A stretch of 11,891 nucleotides of DNA from Dongia_A sp044226685. GTDB taxonomy: Bacteria; Pseudomonadota; Alphaproteobacteria; Dongiales; Dongiaceae. The notes below the pieces were generated by a model. The model was given only the letters and a program-made list of their open reading frames with translations. It had not been told where the DNA came from and did not search any database. This document shows, piece after piece, positions 1 to 7,912 of the stretch. Location of the stretch: the NCBI GenBank assembly GCA_044226685.1, contig JBGAGP010000144.1, positions 1 through 11,891 of the forward strand, in the 5' to 3' direction. The translations under genes and the position numbers were made by a program. How positions within the stretch are numbered: position 1 is the first letter of the stretch; each line of letters starts with the position of its first letter.

Positions 1-1059
1 ATGACCCTCAAGACCAACCCAGGCAACTACTTCGAGGATTTCCGGCTGGGGCAGGAGATCGTGCATGCGGTCCCGCGCACGGTCTCGGAGGGCGACGTGG
101 CGCTCTATCTTGGCCTGACCGGCTCGCGCTTCGCCCTGCACAGTTCCGACAGCTTCGCCCAGGCGCTCGGCTATGACCAGGCGCCGCTCGACGACCTGCT
201 GGTCTTCCACCTGGTCTTCGGGCGCAGCGTCGCCGACATCTCGCTCAACGCCATCGCCAATCTGGGCTATGCCCAGGGCCGTTTCGGCGCGCCGGTCTAT
301 CCGGGCGACACGTTGCAGGCGCAATCCATCGTCATCGGGCTGAAGGAGAATTCCAACCGCGAGACAGGGATCGTCTATGTGCGGACCACCGGGCGCAACC
401 AGATGGGCGATGTGGTGCTGGACTATGTGCGCTGGGTCATGGTGCGCAAGCGCGACGCCGCCGCCCCGGCGCCGGAGGCTCACGTGCCGGACCTGGTCGG
501 CCATGTCGCGGCGGAGGATTTGATCCTGCCGGACGGGCTGCTGATGGAGAACTACGACCGCGTGCTCGCCGGGTCGCCGCATTGCTGGGAGGACTACGCC
601 AAGGGCGAGCGCATCGACCACATCGACGGCATGACGCTGGAAGAGAGCGACCACATGACGGCGACGCGGCTCTACCAGAACAACGCCAAGGTCCATTTCA
701 ACCAGCACACCGAAGGCAAGGGCCGCTACGGCCGGCGCCTGATCTATGGCGGCCACATCATCAGCCTGGCCCGGGCGCTCAGCTTCAATGGTCTCGGCAA
801 CGCCTTCCGCATCCTCGCCATCAATGGCGGGCGTCACGTCAATCCGAGCTTCGCCGGCGACACCATCCATGCCTGGAGCGAGGTGCTGGACGTGATCGAA
901 CTGCCGGAGAGCGACGACCTCGGCGCGCTCCGCCTGCGCACCATCGCCACCAAGGACCACCCTTGCGCCGATTTCCCCGGCCCGGACGACGCCGGAAAGT
1001 ATCCGCCCGAGGTGGTGCTGGATCTCGACTACACGGTGCTGCTGCCGCGCCGCCGCTGA
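1..1059 (+). CDS. mch: Mesaconyl-CoA hydratase (beta-methylmalyl-CoA dehydratase), MaoC-like
   Basis: The 352-residue product is a double hot-dog (MaoC-like) hydratase. The N-terminal half has the FEDFRLGQ opening and a LDDLLVFHLVFG segment; the C-terminal half has NNAKVHFNQH and RRLIYGGHIISLARAL around residues 226-260. These segments and the length match, from memory, the Mch enzymes of the ethylmalonyl-CoA pathway (about 343-355 aa), which interconvert mesaconyl-C1-CoA and beta-methylmalyl-CoA. The usual hydratase-2 motif (D-x4-H) is not seen in its standard form, as in other Mch proteins. The ATG is the first base of the window, so its ribosome site and any upstream partner cannot be seen. 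The position directly before sdhCDAB fits a pathway that delivers succinyl-CoA to the TCA cycle. A more generic MaoC dehydratase is the main alternative. Confidence 0.86.
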   Translation: MTLKTNPGNYFEDFRLGQEIVHAVPRTVSEGDVALYLGLTGSRFALHSSDSFAQALGYDQAPLDDLLVFHLVFGRSVADISLNAIANLGYAQGRFGAPVYPGDTLQAQSIVIGLKENSNRETGIVYVRTTGRNQMGDVVLDYVRWVMVRKRDAAAPAPEAHVPDLVGHVAAEDLILPDGLLMENYDRVLAGSPHCWEDYAKGERIDHIDGMTLEESDHMTATRLYQNNAKVHFNQHTEGKGRYGRRLIYGGHIISLARALSFNGLGNAFRILAINGGRHVNPSFAGDTIHAWSEVLDVIELPESDDLGALRLRTIATKDHPCADFPGPDDAGKYPPEVVLDLDYTVLLPRRR

Positions 1060-1076
1060 CCGGCCGGGCGGCGCGG
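1045..1076 (+). terminator. GC-rich hairpin spanning the mch stop codon; weak terminator candidate
   Basis: A perfect 10-bp stem pairs CCGCGCCGCC (1045-1054) with GGCGGCGCGG (1067-1076). The 12-nt loop contains the mch TGA. Only two T residues follow, so it lacks a proper U tract and is not a classical intrinsic terminator. It may protect the mRNA end or cause partial termination before the sdh operon. Confidence 0.3.
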
Positions 1077-1081
1077 TTGCG

Positions 1082-1096
1082 TTAAACGCCTGTTAA
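1082..1096 (+). promoter_or_regulatory. CtrA-type box, TTAA-N7-TTAA
   Basis: TTAA at 1082-1085 and TTAA at 1093-1096 are separated by exactly seven bases. This is the full-site consensus of the alphaproteobacterial cell-cycle regulator CtrA. Both halves are preceded by G, giving a GTTAA direct repeat in GC-rich surroundings where TTAA is rare. It lies 159 bp before the sdhC start and 38 bp before the TTGACG of the promoter candidate. Function is inferred from the motif only. Confidence 0.35.
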
Positions 1097-1133
1097 GGTC
1101 GGCCCTCTAAGTCCTTATCAGTCTTTGGTCTGA

Positions 1134-1160
1134 TTGACGCTGCACTGCAAAAACGCTAAT
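1134..1160 (+). promoter_or_regulatory. Candidate sigma-70 promoter for sdhCDAB
   Basis: TTGACG (1134-1139, five of six matches to TTGACA) is followed after 15 bases by GCTAAT (1155-1160, four of six matches to TATAAT). The spacer is two bases short. The same patch has ATCAG (1117-1121) facing CTGAT (1130-1134), a second AATCAG at 1158-1163 and the palindrome GCTTAAGC (1164-1171). These repeats overlap both promoter elements and could form an operator. It is the only visibly AT-richer patch between mch and sdhC. Confidence 0.35.
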
Positions 1161-1254
1161 CAGGCTTAAGCATGTTGAGGAGGACGCGCGGCCGCCCAGC
1201 CGGCCGCCATGCTCCGCCGTTTCTGAGATCAGGTGCCACGCAAAGGCCGAACCA

Positions 1255-1650
1255 ATGGCTTCGCATCCGCGACCGACTTCGCCGCATCTGCAGGTCTACC
1301 GGCCGCAGTTGACTTCGATCACTTCGATCCTGCACCGGTTGACCGGAGTCTATCTCTCGCTCGGCGTGGTGGCGCTGGTGTTCTGGCTCGTCGCCGCGGC
1401 GACCGGCCCGGCCGAGTTCGACCAGGCGCAGCTCTATGTCGGATCGATCCCGGGGCGCACCCTGCTGTTCCTGTGGACCGGCGCCTTCTTCTATCACCTG
1501 CTGAACGGGCTGCGTCACCTGGCCTGGGATATCGGCTGGGGCTTCGAGCTTGCGACAGCTTACCGCACCGGTTGGGCGGTGATGATCGGCGCGGCGCTCC
1601 TGACCGTAGCAGCTTGGATCCTGGGTTATTGGGCGCGAGGTGCCTTCTGA
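1255..1650 (+). CDS. sdhC: Succinate dehydrogenase cytochrome b556 subunit
   Basis: This 131-residue membrane anchor of complex II helps bind heme b and ubiquinone. It has the family signature RPTSPHLQVYRPQ at the N terminus and SILHRLTG at residues 24-31; Ser24 and Arg28 correspond to the quinone-site Ser27 and Arg31 of E. coli SdhC. HLLNGLRHL begins at His81, the equivalent of the E. coli heme ligand His84. Three hydrophobic segments are visible (about residues 28-50, 65-85 and 103-125). The ATG at 1255 gives the normal family N terminus; its ribosome site (AAAGG, 1242-1246) is weak. The stop shares its last base with the sdhD start, so the two anchors are probably translationally coupled. 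Confidence 0.95.
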   Translation: MASHPRPTSPHLQVYRPQLTSITSILHRLTGVYLSLGVVALVFWLVAAATGPAEFDQAQLYVGSIPGRTLLFLWTGAFFYHLLNGLRHLAWDIGWGFELATAYRTGWAVMIGAALLTVAAWILGYWARGAF

Positions 1651-2054
1651 TGGCTGGCAAGGCTCCGGGAAAGATCCTGCGCAGCGAGCTTGGCCGCGTG
1701 CGCGGCCTCGGTTCGGCGAAAGAAGGCGTCCAGCACTGGTGGATGCAGCGGATGACGGCGCTGGCGCTGATCCCGCTGTCCCTGTGGTTCGTCGCCACCC
1801 TGGTGTTCCTGGCCGATACCGATCACGCCACGGCGATCTGGTGGCTCGGCTCGCCGCTCACCCTCGGCCTGATGAGCCTGTTCCTGGTCGCCCTGGTCTA
1901 TCACGCCGTGCTCGGCCTGCAGGTGGTGATCGAGGACTACATCCACGGCCACGCGGCGAAGCTGATCCTGCTGCTGCTGGTCCAGGCGGCGGGCGTCCTG
2001 CTGGCCGTCGCCGGCATCGTGTCGCTGCTGTGGATCGCCATCTACGGCGGCTGA
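1650..2054 (+). CDS. sdhD: Succinate dehydrogenase hydrophobic membrane anchor subunit
   Basis: This 134-residue second membrane anchor of complex II pairs with SdhC to hold heme b and form the ubiquinone site. The N-terminal EGVQHWWMQRMTALALIPL (from residue 25) is typical of alphaproteobacterial SdhD. The segment YHAVLGLQVVIEDYIHG offers His85 as the likely heme ligand, and Asp96-Tyr97 match the quinone-site Asp82-Tyr83 of E. coli. Three hydrophobic helices are present. The start ATG at 1650 overlaps the sdhC TGA by one base (TGATG). Longer upstream starts in this frame, such as GTG 1233, would run through sdhC and are not credible. sdhA follows after 25 bp. Confidence 0.94.
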   Translation: MAGKAPGKILRSELGRVRGLGSAKEGVQHWWMQRMTALALIPLSLWFVATLVFLADTDHATAIWWLGSPLTLGLMSLFLVALVYHAVLGLQVVIEDYIHGHAAKLILLLLVQAAGVLLAVAGIVSLLWIAIYGG

Positions 2055-2079
2055 GCTTTTTCCGGGAGAACGCGGCATC

Positions 2080-3906
2080 ATGGCCGAAGAGACCGTCAAC
2101 GGCGCACCGAACATCAACGGGAAAGCCTATCCCTTCACCGACCACGTCTATGACGTCGTCGTGGTCGGAGCCGGCGGCGCCGGGCTGCGCGCCACCTTCG
2201 GCATGGCGGAGAAGGGCCTGAAGACCGCCTGCATCTCCAAGGTCTATCCGACCCGCTCCCACACCGTCGCCGCCCAGGGCGGCATCTCCGCCTCGCTCGG
2301 CAACATGGGCGAGGACGACTGGCGCTGGCACATGTACGACACCATCAAGGGGTCGGACTGGCTGGGCGACCAGGACGCCATCGAATACATGGTGCGCGAG
2401 GCGGTGCCGGCGATCATCGAGCTGGAGCATTACGGCGTGCCCTTCAGCCGCACCGAGGAAGGCAAGATCTACCAGCGCCCCTTCGGCGGCATGACCACCC
2501 ATTTCGGCAAGGGCATCGCCCAGCGCACCTGCGCGGCGGCCGACCGCACCGGCCACGCCATCCTGCATACGCTCTACCAGCAGGCGCTGAAGCACCAGGC
2601 GCAGTTCTTCGTCGAGTATTTCGCCATCGACCTGATCATGGACTCGGACGGCGCCTGCGTCGGCGTGGTGGCCTGGAATCTCGATGACGGGACCATGCAC
2701 CGCTTCCACGCCAAGATGGTGGTGCTGGCGACCGGCGGCTATGGCCGCGCCTATTTCTCCTGCACCTCGGCGCATACCTGCACCGGCGACGGCAACGCCA
2801 TGGCGTTGCGTGCCGGCCTGCCGCTGCAGGACATGGAGTTCGTGCAGTTCCACCCGACCGGCATCTACGGCGCCGGCTGCCTGATCACCGAGGGTGTTCG
2901 CGGCGAGGGCGGCTACCTGACCAATTCGGCGGGCGAGCGCTTCATGGAACGCTACGCCCCCTCGGCCAAGGACCTCGCCTCCCGCGACGTGGTCAGCCGC
3001 TCCATGACCATCGAGATCCGCGAAGGCCGCGGCGTCGGCCCGCACAAGGACCACATCCACCTGCATATCGAGCATCTCGACCCCAAGGTGATCCATGAGC
3101 GCCTGCCCGGCATCGCCGAGACGGCGCGCATCTTCGCCGGCGTCGACGTGACGCGGGAGCCGATCCCGGTGCTGCCGACCTGCCACTACAACATGGGCGG
3201 CGTGCCGACCAACTATCGCGGCGAAGTGGTGACGGTGAACGGCGACAACCCCGATTCGGTGGTGCCCGGCCTGATGGCGATCGGTGAGGCGGCCTGCGTC
3301 TCGGTCCATGGCGCCAACCGCCTCGGTTCCAATTCCCTGCTCGACCTGGTGGTGTTCGGCCGCGCCGCCGCCATCCGCTGCGCCGAGATCATCAACCCGG
3401 AGGAGGGCATGCGCTCGCTGCCCAAGGATGCCGGCGACCTGGCGCTGCACCGCCTGGACAAGGCGCGCAACGCCAACGGCGACATGCCGACGGCGCAGCT
3501 GCGGCTCGAGATGCAGAAGGTGATGCAGTCGCATTGCGCCGTGTTCCGCACCGGCGAGGTGCTGAAGGAAGGCTGCGACCAGCTGCAGGACGTCTGGTCC
3601 CAGCGCGACCGGGTCAAGGTCGCCGACCGCTCGCTGATCTGGAACAGCGACCTGGTGGAGACGCTGGAGCTCGACAACCTGCTCTACCAGGCGGTGGTGT
3701 CGATCGAATCCGCCCATAACCGCCAGGAAAGCCGCGGCGCCCATGCGCGCGAGGACTTCCCGGAGCGCGACGACGACAAATGGATGAAACACAGCGTGGC
3801 CTGGGCTGGCGAGGACGGACGGGTGCAGATCGGCTACCGCCCGGTGCATCTGAAGCCGCTCAGCAACGACGTGCAGAGCTTCCCGCCGAAAGCGCGGGTC
3901 TACTAA
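2080..3906 (+). CDS. sdhA: Succinate dehydrogenase flavoprotein subunit
   Basis: This 608-residue catalytic subunit of complex II oxidises succinate to fumarate on the cytoplasmic face of the membrane. The FAD-binding dinucleotide fold is GAGGAG at residues 30-35. His61 in RSHTVAAQGG is the covalent flavin attachment site (E. coli His45). Substrate residues are all present at a constant offset from E. coli: His258 (HPTG), Arg302 (SRDVV), His369 (CHYNMGG) and Arg414 (ANRLGSNS). The length is normal for the family and the frame is intact. A GGGAG ribosome site (2064-2068) lies 11 bases before the ATG. sdhB follows after 17 bp, so this is the third gene of a four-gene operon. Confidence 0.97.
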   Translation: MAEETVNGAPNINGKAYPFTDHVYDVVVVGAGGAGLRATFGMAEKGLKTACISKVYPTRSHTVAAQGGISASLGNMGEDDWRWHMYDTIKGSDWLGDQDAIEYMVREAVPAIIELEHYGVPFSRTEEGKIYQRPFGGMTTHFGKGIAQRTCAAADRTGHAILHTLYQQALKHQAQFFVEYFAIDLIMDSDGACVGVVAWNLDDGTMHRFHAKMVVLATGGYGRAYFSCTSAHTCTGDGNAMALRAGLPLQDMEFVQFHPTGIYGAGCLITEGVRGEGGYLTNSAGERFMERYAPSAKDLASRDVVSRSMTIEIREGRGVGPHKDHIHLHIEHLDPKVIHERLPGIAETARIFAGVDVTREPIPVLPTCHYNMGGVPTNYRGEVVTVNGDNPDSVVPGLMAIGEAACVSVHGANRLGSNSLLDLVVFGRAAAIRCAEIINPEEGMRSLPKDAGDLALHRLDKARNANGDMPTAQLRLEMQKVMQSHCAVFRTGEVLKEGCDQLQDVWSQRDRVKVADRSLIWNSDLVETLELDNLLYQAVVSIESAHNRQESRGAHAREDFPERDDDKWMKHSVAWAGEDGRVQIGYRPVHLKPLSNDVQSFPPKARVY

Positions 3907-3923
3907 TCGAGGTCAGGTGAGAC

Positions 3924-4700
3924 ATGGCCGAACTCAGGCTTGATGCGAAAGATCGCCCGGTGGCGGGGAAGACATTCCCGGCCCCTGCCGGCGCCAAGCG
4001 CACGCGCGTCTTCAAGATCTACCGCTGGGACCCCGACCAGGGCGGCAATCCGCGGGTCGATTCCTACGAGGTCGACCTCGACAGCTGCGGCCCGATGGTC
4101 CTCGACGCGCTGATCAAGATCAAGAACGAGGTCGATTCGACCCTGACCTTCCGCCGCTCCTGCCGCGAGGGCGTGTGCGGGTCGTGCGCCATGAACATCG
4201 ACGGCACCAACACTTTGGCCTGCACCAAGTATATCGACGAGGTGAAGGGCGCGGTGAAAATCTACCCGCTGCCGCATCTGCCGGTGGTGAAGGACCTGGT
4301 GCCCGACCTCAACCGCATCTTCGCGCAATACACCTCGATCGAGCCGTGGCTGAAATCCGATACCGCGGCCCCGGCGCGCGAGCGGCTGCAATCGCCGGAG
4401 GAGCGCGCCAGGCTGGATGGCCTGTGGGAATGCATCCTGTGCTTCTCCTGCTCGACCTCGTGCCCCAGCTACTGGTGGAACGGCGACCGTTACCTGGGCC
4501 CCGCCATCCTGCTGCAGGCCTATCGCTGGATCGCCGACAGCCGCGACGAGGCGACCGGCGAGCGGCTGGACAATCTCGAGGACCCGTTCCGGCTCTATCG
4601 CTGCCACACCATCATGAACTGCACCAAGACCTGCCCCAAGGGGCTGAACCCGGCCAAGGCCATTGCCGAGATCAAGAAGCTGATGGTGGAGCGGCGTTGA
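3924..4700 (+). CDS. sdhB: Succinate dehydrogenase iron-sulfur subunit
   Basis: This 258-residue subunit passes electrons from the flavin to ubiquinone through three iron-sulfur clusters. The [2Fe-2S] ligands are Cys80, Cys85, Cys88 (CREGVCGSC) and Cys100. The C-terminal ferredoxin domain has CILCFSCSTSCP (Cys170, 173, 176, 180) and CHTIMNCTKTCPKG (Cys227, 233, 237), enough for the [4Fe-4S] and [3Fe-4S] clusters. Length and N terminus fit alphaproteobacterial SdhB. Ribosome-site sequences GAGG (3909-3912) and AGGTGA (3915-3920) precede the ATG. It ends the sdh operon. A 6-bp GC hairpin (4691-4696 with 4705-4710) straddles its stop codon. Confidence 0.97.
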   Translation: MAELRLDAKDRPVAGKTFPAPAGAKRTRVFKIYRWDPDQGGNPRVDSYEVDLDSCGPMVLDALIKIKNEVDSTLTFRRSCREGVCGSCAMNIDGTNTLACTKYIDEVKGAVKIYPLPHLPVVKDLVPDLNRIFAQYTSIEPWLKSDTAAPARERLQSPEERARLDGLWECILCFSCSTSCPSYWWNGDRYLGPAILLQAYRWIADSRDEATGERLDNLEDPFRLYRCHTIMNCTKTCPKGLNPAKAIAEIKKLMVERR

Positions 4701-4770
4701 GCGTCGCCGCCGCGCCGGTCGCGCGTGTTCGCCGTCACAGTTCCGCCCAGTTCGGCTGACAGATTTCCTG

Positions 4771-4796
4771 GCCGCCGGTAAGGTGCGGCGGCTTCT
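4771..4796 (+). terminator. Weak terminator candidate after sdhB
   Basis: GCCGCC (4771-4776) pairs with GGCGGC (4787-4792) across a 10-nt loop and is followed by TTCT. The stem is short and the T tract poor, so this is tentative. The same 224-bp gap holds a possible promoter, CTGACA (4756-4761) and TAAGGT (4779-4784) 17 bases apart, which overlaps this hairpin. The two readings compete. Confidence 0.22.
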
Positions 4797-4874
4797 CCAC
4801 CCAGCTTCCCGCCGTGGGGCGAACCGCCCTGGATCATGCCGTTCGGCGGCGGCCATCACGGATTTCCCAGCCGC

Positions 4875-4893
4875 GGGCCGGGCGCCCCGGCCC
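4875..4893 (+). other. Perfect GC hairpin in the leader of the lipoprotein gene
   Basis: GGGCCGGG (4875-4882) and CCCGGCCC (4886-4893) form an 8-bp stem with a 3-nt loop. It ends 31 bases before the lipoprotein ATG, just upstream of the purine-rich stretch AGAAAGAAAGA (4905-4915) that must serve as its ribosome site. There is no T tract. A structure in the 5' leader is likely; a regulatory role is only inferred. Confidence 0.35.
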
Positions 4894-4924
4894 AGCGCGA
4901 CACCAGAAAGAAAGACCGCACGAC

Positions 4925-6478
4925 ATGACATCGACGAGCAGAGCCGCCCGCCCCGGCATCCTCCTGCGCCGCCCCGCTTTGGCCGCCGGCATGGCCGGCC
5001 TCCTGGCCCTCGCGCTGACGGCCTGCGACAAGGGGCCCGACCGGGCGGCCGTGGCCGCGCAGCTGAAGGCCGACGTCGAGGCCCAGCTGCAGGTGGTCGA
5101 GAGCAATACCGCCGAGAAGGTGCTGAGCCACAGCGCCGTCACCGTCACGCCGAATGACGACGGCCGCTACCTGGTCGCCATCGACGGCCTGAAGTTCCAG
5201 CCGGACGCCGAGGGCTATCTCGACATCGGCACCATCAGCTACGTCGCCAAGCCGAAGGACGAACAGGATTACGAGGTCTCCGATCTCAAGATCGCGCCGG
5301 AGATCCCGTTCAAGGGCGCCGACGGCAAGGAGAAGGGCAAGCTCGCCCTGACCACCAAGTCCTTCAGCGGGCTGTGGTCGCGGGAGTTGGGCGTGTTCCG
5401 CAAGTTCGACAGCGAGTTCGCCGATATCAGCGCCACCGACGACCAGGGCGCCGATTTGCGGCTGGCCGGGCTGAAATTCAGCGGCGCGCTGGCGGACAAG
5501 GGCGGCGGCGTCTTCGATTCCACCGGCACGGCCACCCTGAGCGGCCTGAAGGCGAAGGAAACCGGAAGCGACGGGGTGTTCGGCATCGGCGAGACCACGA
5601 TCGACGCCAAATACGATTCGCTGAAGGTCGTCGAATACCAGGCGGCGATGAAGAAGTACCAGGAGCTGATGGTGAAGCACATGGCCGCGGTGGAGACGGC
5701 GGCCAAGGCGGGCGGCGAACCGCCGGCCCTCACCGCCGACGAGCAGAAGGCGGTGAGCGACGCGGTCAACGCCATGGCCGCCGCGGTCAAGGGCGGCACC
5801 TTCAAGATCGGCTTCAAGCAGCTCGACTATACCGAGGCGGGGGCGACGCCCTTCGCCCTGGCGCAGCTGAATCTCGGTTCAACCTTCGACGGGATCAACC
5901 AGGACAAGGCATCCATCACCTTCGACATCGCCCATCAGGGTCTGGTGATCAATTCGCCGGAAGCCTCCGGCGCGCTGGCCCAGGCGGTGCTGCCGAAGCA
6001 GGGCAATCTCGGCATCAAGGTGACCGAGCTGCCCAGCAAGGACCTGACCAAGGTCCTGGCCGACAATCTGCCCGGCATCCTCTCCACCGACAGCGCGATG
6101 GCGGAGGCGAACGTGATGGCGACGCTGGTCGCCCTGCAGGCGGTGATGCAGACCTCGGGCGCCAAGATCGAGGTGACGCCCTCCGCCGTCACCGCCAACC
6201 TGACCGAGGTGAAGGCCGACGGCGCCTTCGACGTGACGCCGCAATCGATCTACGGCGTGGTCGGCGGATTGCAGCTGGCCTGGACCGGCCTCGATGAGGT
6301 TATGGCTCTGGCGCAGGCGAATCCGGCCGATCCGTCGGCGCAGGACGTGATCGGCATCGTCAGCATGCTGATGCAATACGCCGCGCGCGAGACCGGCGCC
6401 GACGGCAAGCCGGTCGACAAGTTCCAGATCGACGTGAAGGAGACGGGCGAGATGCTGGTCAACGGCAAGCCGATGTGA
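4925..6478 (+). CDS. Predicted lipoprotein of unknown function (517 aa)
   Basis: I do not recognise this gene. The chosen ATG gives an ideal lipoprotein signal: Arg-rich start, hydrophobic stretch at residues 17-31, and lipobox LTAC with Cys34. An upstream GTG at 4814 would add 37 Arg/Pro-rich residues before the signal and is unlikely. Asp follows the Cys (position +2), which in E. coli retains lipoproteins in the inner membrane. The body looks rich in beta strands (repeated short D/K/G-bounded segments), with an Ala/Lys-rich, probably helical stretch at about 237-290. The C terminus ends in ETGEMLVNGKPM, faintly like the tail of YdgA/DUF945-type periplasmic proteins; that link is a guess. 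It has its own leader and a strong terminator after it, so it appears to be a single-gene unit unrelated in operon terms to sdh. Confidence 0.85.
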   Translation: MTSTSRAARPGILLRRPALAAGMAGLLALALTACDKGPDRAAVAAQLKADVEAQLQVVESNTAEKVLSHSAVTVTPNDDGRYLVAIDGLKFQPDAEGYLDIGTISYVAKPKDEQDYEVSDLKIAPEIPFKGADGKEKGKLALTTKSFSGLWSRELGVFRKFDSEFADISATDDQGADLRLAGLKFSGALADKGGGVFDSTGTATLSGLKAKETGSDGVFGIGETTIDAKYDSLKVVEYQAAMKKYQELMVKHMAAVETAAKAGGEPPALTADEQKAVSDAVNAMAAAVKGGTFKIGFKQLDYTEAGATPFALAQLNLGSTFDGINQDKASITFDIAHQGLVINSPEASGALAQAVLPKQGNLGIKVTELPSKDLTKVLADNLPGILSTDSAMAEANVMATLVALQAVMQTSGAKIEVTPSAVTANLTEVKADGAFDVTPQSIYGVVGGLQLAWTGLDEVMALAQANPADPSAQDVIGIVSMLMQYAARETGADGKPVDKFQIDVKETGEMLVNGKPM

Positions 6479-6508
6479 CCGCTGCACGCACGCTTGCGCG
6501 CGAACCGG

Positions 6509-6548
6509 ACCGCGCCGCGCGATCGATGGATCGCCGGCGCGGTTTTTT
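6509..6548 (+). terminator. Strong intrinsic (rho-independent) terminator
   Basis: ACCGCGCCG (6509-6517) pairs with CGGCGCGGT (6535-6543), and stacked on it GCGATC (6519-6524) pairs with GATCGC (6529-6534), leaving one bulged C (6518) and a GATG tetraloop. The 15-bp stem runs directly into six T residues (6543-6548). It lies 30 bp after the lipoprotein stop and ends that transcription unit. Confidence 0.9.
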
Positions 6549-6675
6549 CTTCGCCGCGTGGCGCGCATCCGGACTCCATTCCGCGCGATCTGTTGCACCG
6601 ATGACTCAGTGCTGCGACGAAAATGCGACGCGCGACGCGGCGGCGAATCACTTGCGGGTGGTAAAGTGACGAAAA

Positions 6676-7878
6676 ATGTGGTGTGATATGCGCAACATGC
6701 ATATTGACCGAGTCGCCGCTTTCACTGTGTCAGACGCGCTGGTCTCTTCAGCCCTCGAAGACGGACCCCTGCCGCGCTATCGCGCCATGCAACGCGCGGG
6801 CGCCCTCACCCACGATTTCGCGCAGGAACTGGCGGCGGAGAAGCTGCAGTCGCTGCATCACGCGCTGACCAACTATCGCCCGGACCAGAAAAGCGAGCGC
6901 GGCGGCTGGCGCGAGCGGCTCGGCCTGTCGCGCCGGCGCGAGGTCGAGGCACCGCAGGGTCTCTATATCTTCGGCCCGGTCGGGCGCGGCAAGTCCATGC
7001 TGATGGACATCTTCTTCGCCACCGCCCCGGTCGCGGAAAAGCGCCGGGTGCATTTCCATGCCTTCATGCTCGAGGTGCAGGAGACCCTGCATCGCTGGCG
7101 CCAGGAGAGGGGCAAGCTGGACGACGTGATCGGCGCGCTGGCCGACAAGATCGCCGGCGAGGCGACCCTGCTCTGCTTCGATGAGTTCCACGTCACCAAC
7201 ATCGCCGACGCGATGATCCTCGGCCGCCTGTTCGAGGCGCTGTTCGAGCGCGGCGTGGTGGTGGTGGCGACCTCCAACTGGGCGCCGGACGATCTCTATG
7301 CCGGCGGGCTGCAGCGCGACCGCTTCCTGCCCTTCATCGCCCTGATCAAGGACAAGCTCGACGTGCTGGAGCTGGATGCGGCGCGGGACTACCGCCTGCA
7401 GCGCATCAAGGACATGCGGGTCTATCACTATCCGCTGGGCGATCTGGCGGCGCGCCACATGCGCGAGGCCTTCGCGCGCCTGACCGGCGGCGCCGAGCCG
7501 CGGCCGGGCAGCCTGACGGTGCAGGAGCGCCGCCTGGAGATTCCGCGCCAGGCCGAAGGCGTCGCCTGGTTCGACTTCGAGGATCTTTGCGCGCGCCCGC
7601 TGGGCGCCGCCGATTACCTCGCAATCGCGACACATTTCAACACTGTGTTAATCGATGGCGTGCCACGCTTGTCGCCCGATCATCGCGACCAGGCCCGCCG
7701 CTTCGTGACTCTGATCGATGCGCTCTACGAGCATCGCACCACCACCATCATCGCGGCGGCCGATGCACCGGAACGGCTCTATCCGGCGGGCGATGGCTCA
7801 TTCGACTTCACGCGCACGGTCTCGCGCCTGAATGAGATGCAATCGGTTGACTATCTGGAGCGACCGCATTTGACGTGA
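6676..7878 (+). CDS. zapE: Cell division protein ZapE (AFG1-family ATPase)
   Basis: This is a P-loop ATPase of the AFG1/LACE1 family. E. coli ZapE binds FtsZ and acts at constriction; mitochondrial Afg1 relatives act in protein quality control. The Walker A is GPVGRGKS (residues 100-107) and the Walker B is LLCFDEF with Asp169-Glu170. The family segments ATSNWAPDDLYAGGLQRDRFLPFI and, near the C terminus, FDFTRTVSRLNEMQS are present. The length of 400 aa is slightly long for the family. The start is unsettled: family similarity begins near DGPLPRYRAM (residue 29), no candidate has a good ribosome site, and ATG 6688, ATG 6697 or GTG 6727 are all possible. In many alphaproteobacteria zapE directly precedes mdh, as here. 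Confidence 0.93.
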   Translation: MWCDMRNMHIDRVAAFTVSDALVSSALEDGPLPRYRAMQRAGALTHDFAQELAAEKLQSLHHALTNYRPDQKSERGGWRERLGLSRRREVEAPQGLYIFGPVGRGKSMLMDIFFATAPVAEKRRVHFHAFMLEVQETLHRWRQERGKLDDVIGALADKIAGEATLLCFDEFHVTNIADAMILGRLFEALFERGVVVVATSNWAPDDLYAGGLQRDRFLPFIALIKDKLDVLELDAARDYRLQRIKDMRVYHYPLGDLAARHMREAFARLTGGAEPRPGSLTVQERRLEIPRQAEGVAWFDFEDLCARPLGAADYLAIATHFNTVLIDGVPRLSPDHRDQARRFVTLIDALYEHRTTTIIAAADAPERLYPAGDGSFDFTRTVSRLNEMQSVDYLERPHLT

Positions 7879-7912
7879 TGCGTGACGCAAAATGGGGAAC
7901 GATTGTTAACGC

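Noticed and set aside
1172..1312. Possible 46-codon Arg-rich ORF in the sdhC leader overlapping the sdhC start
   Set aside because: Very Arg-rich composition typical of a chance frame, only a weak ribosome site before its ATG, and it overlaps sdhC out of frame.
1858..3849. 663-codon open frame on the minus strand opposite sdhA
   Set aside because: Antisense shadow of sdhA, which has all catalytic residues; the minus frame is low-complexity and unrecognisable.
6475..6669. 64-codon + strand frame after the lipoprotein gene
   Set aside because: It would be translated straight through the strong intrinsic terminator at 6509-6548 and has no ribosome site or recognisable sequence.
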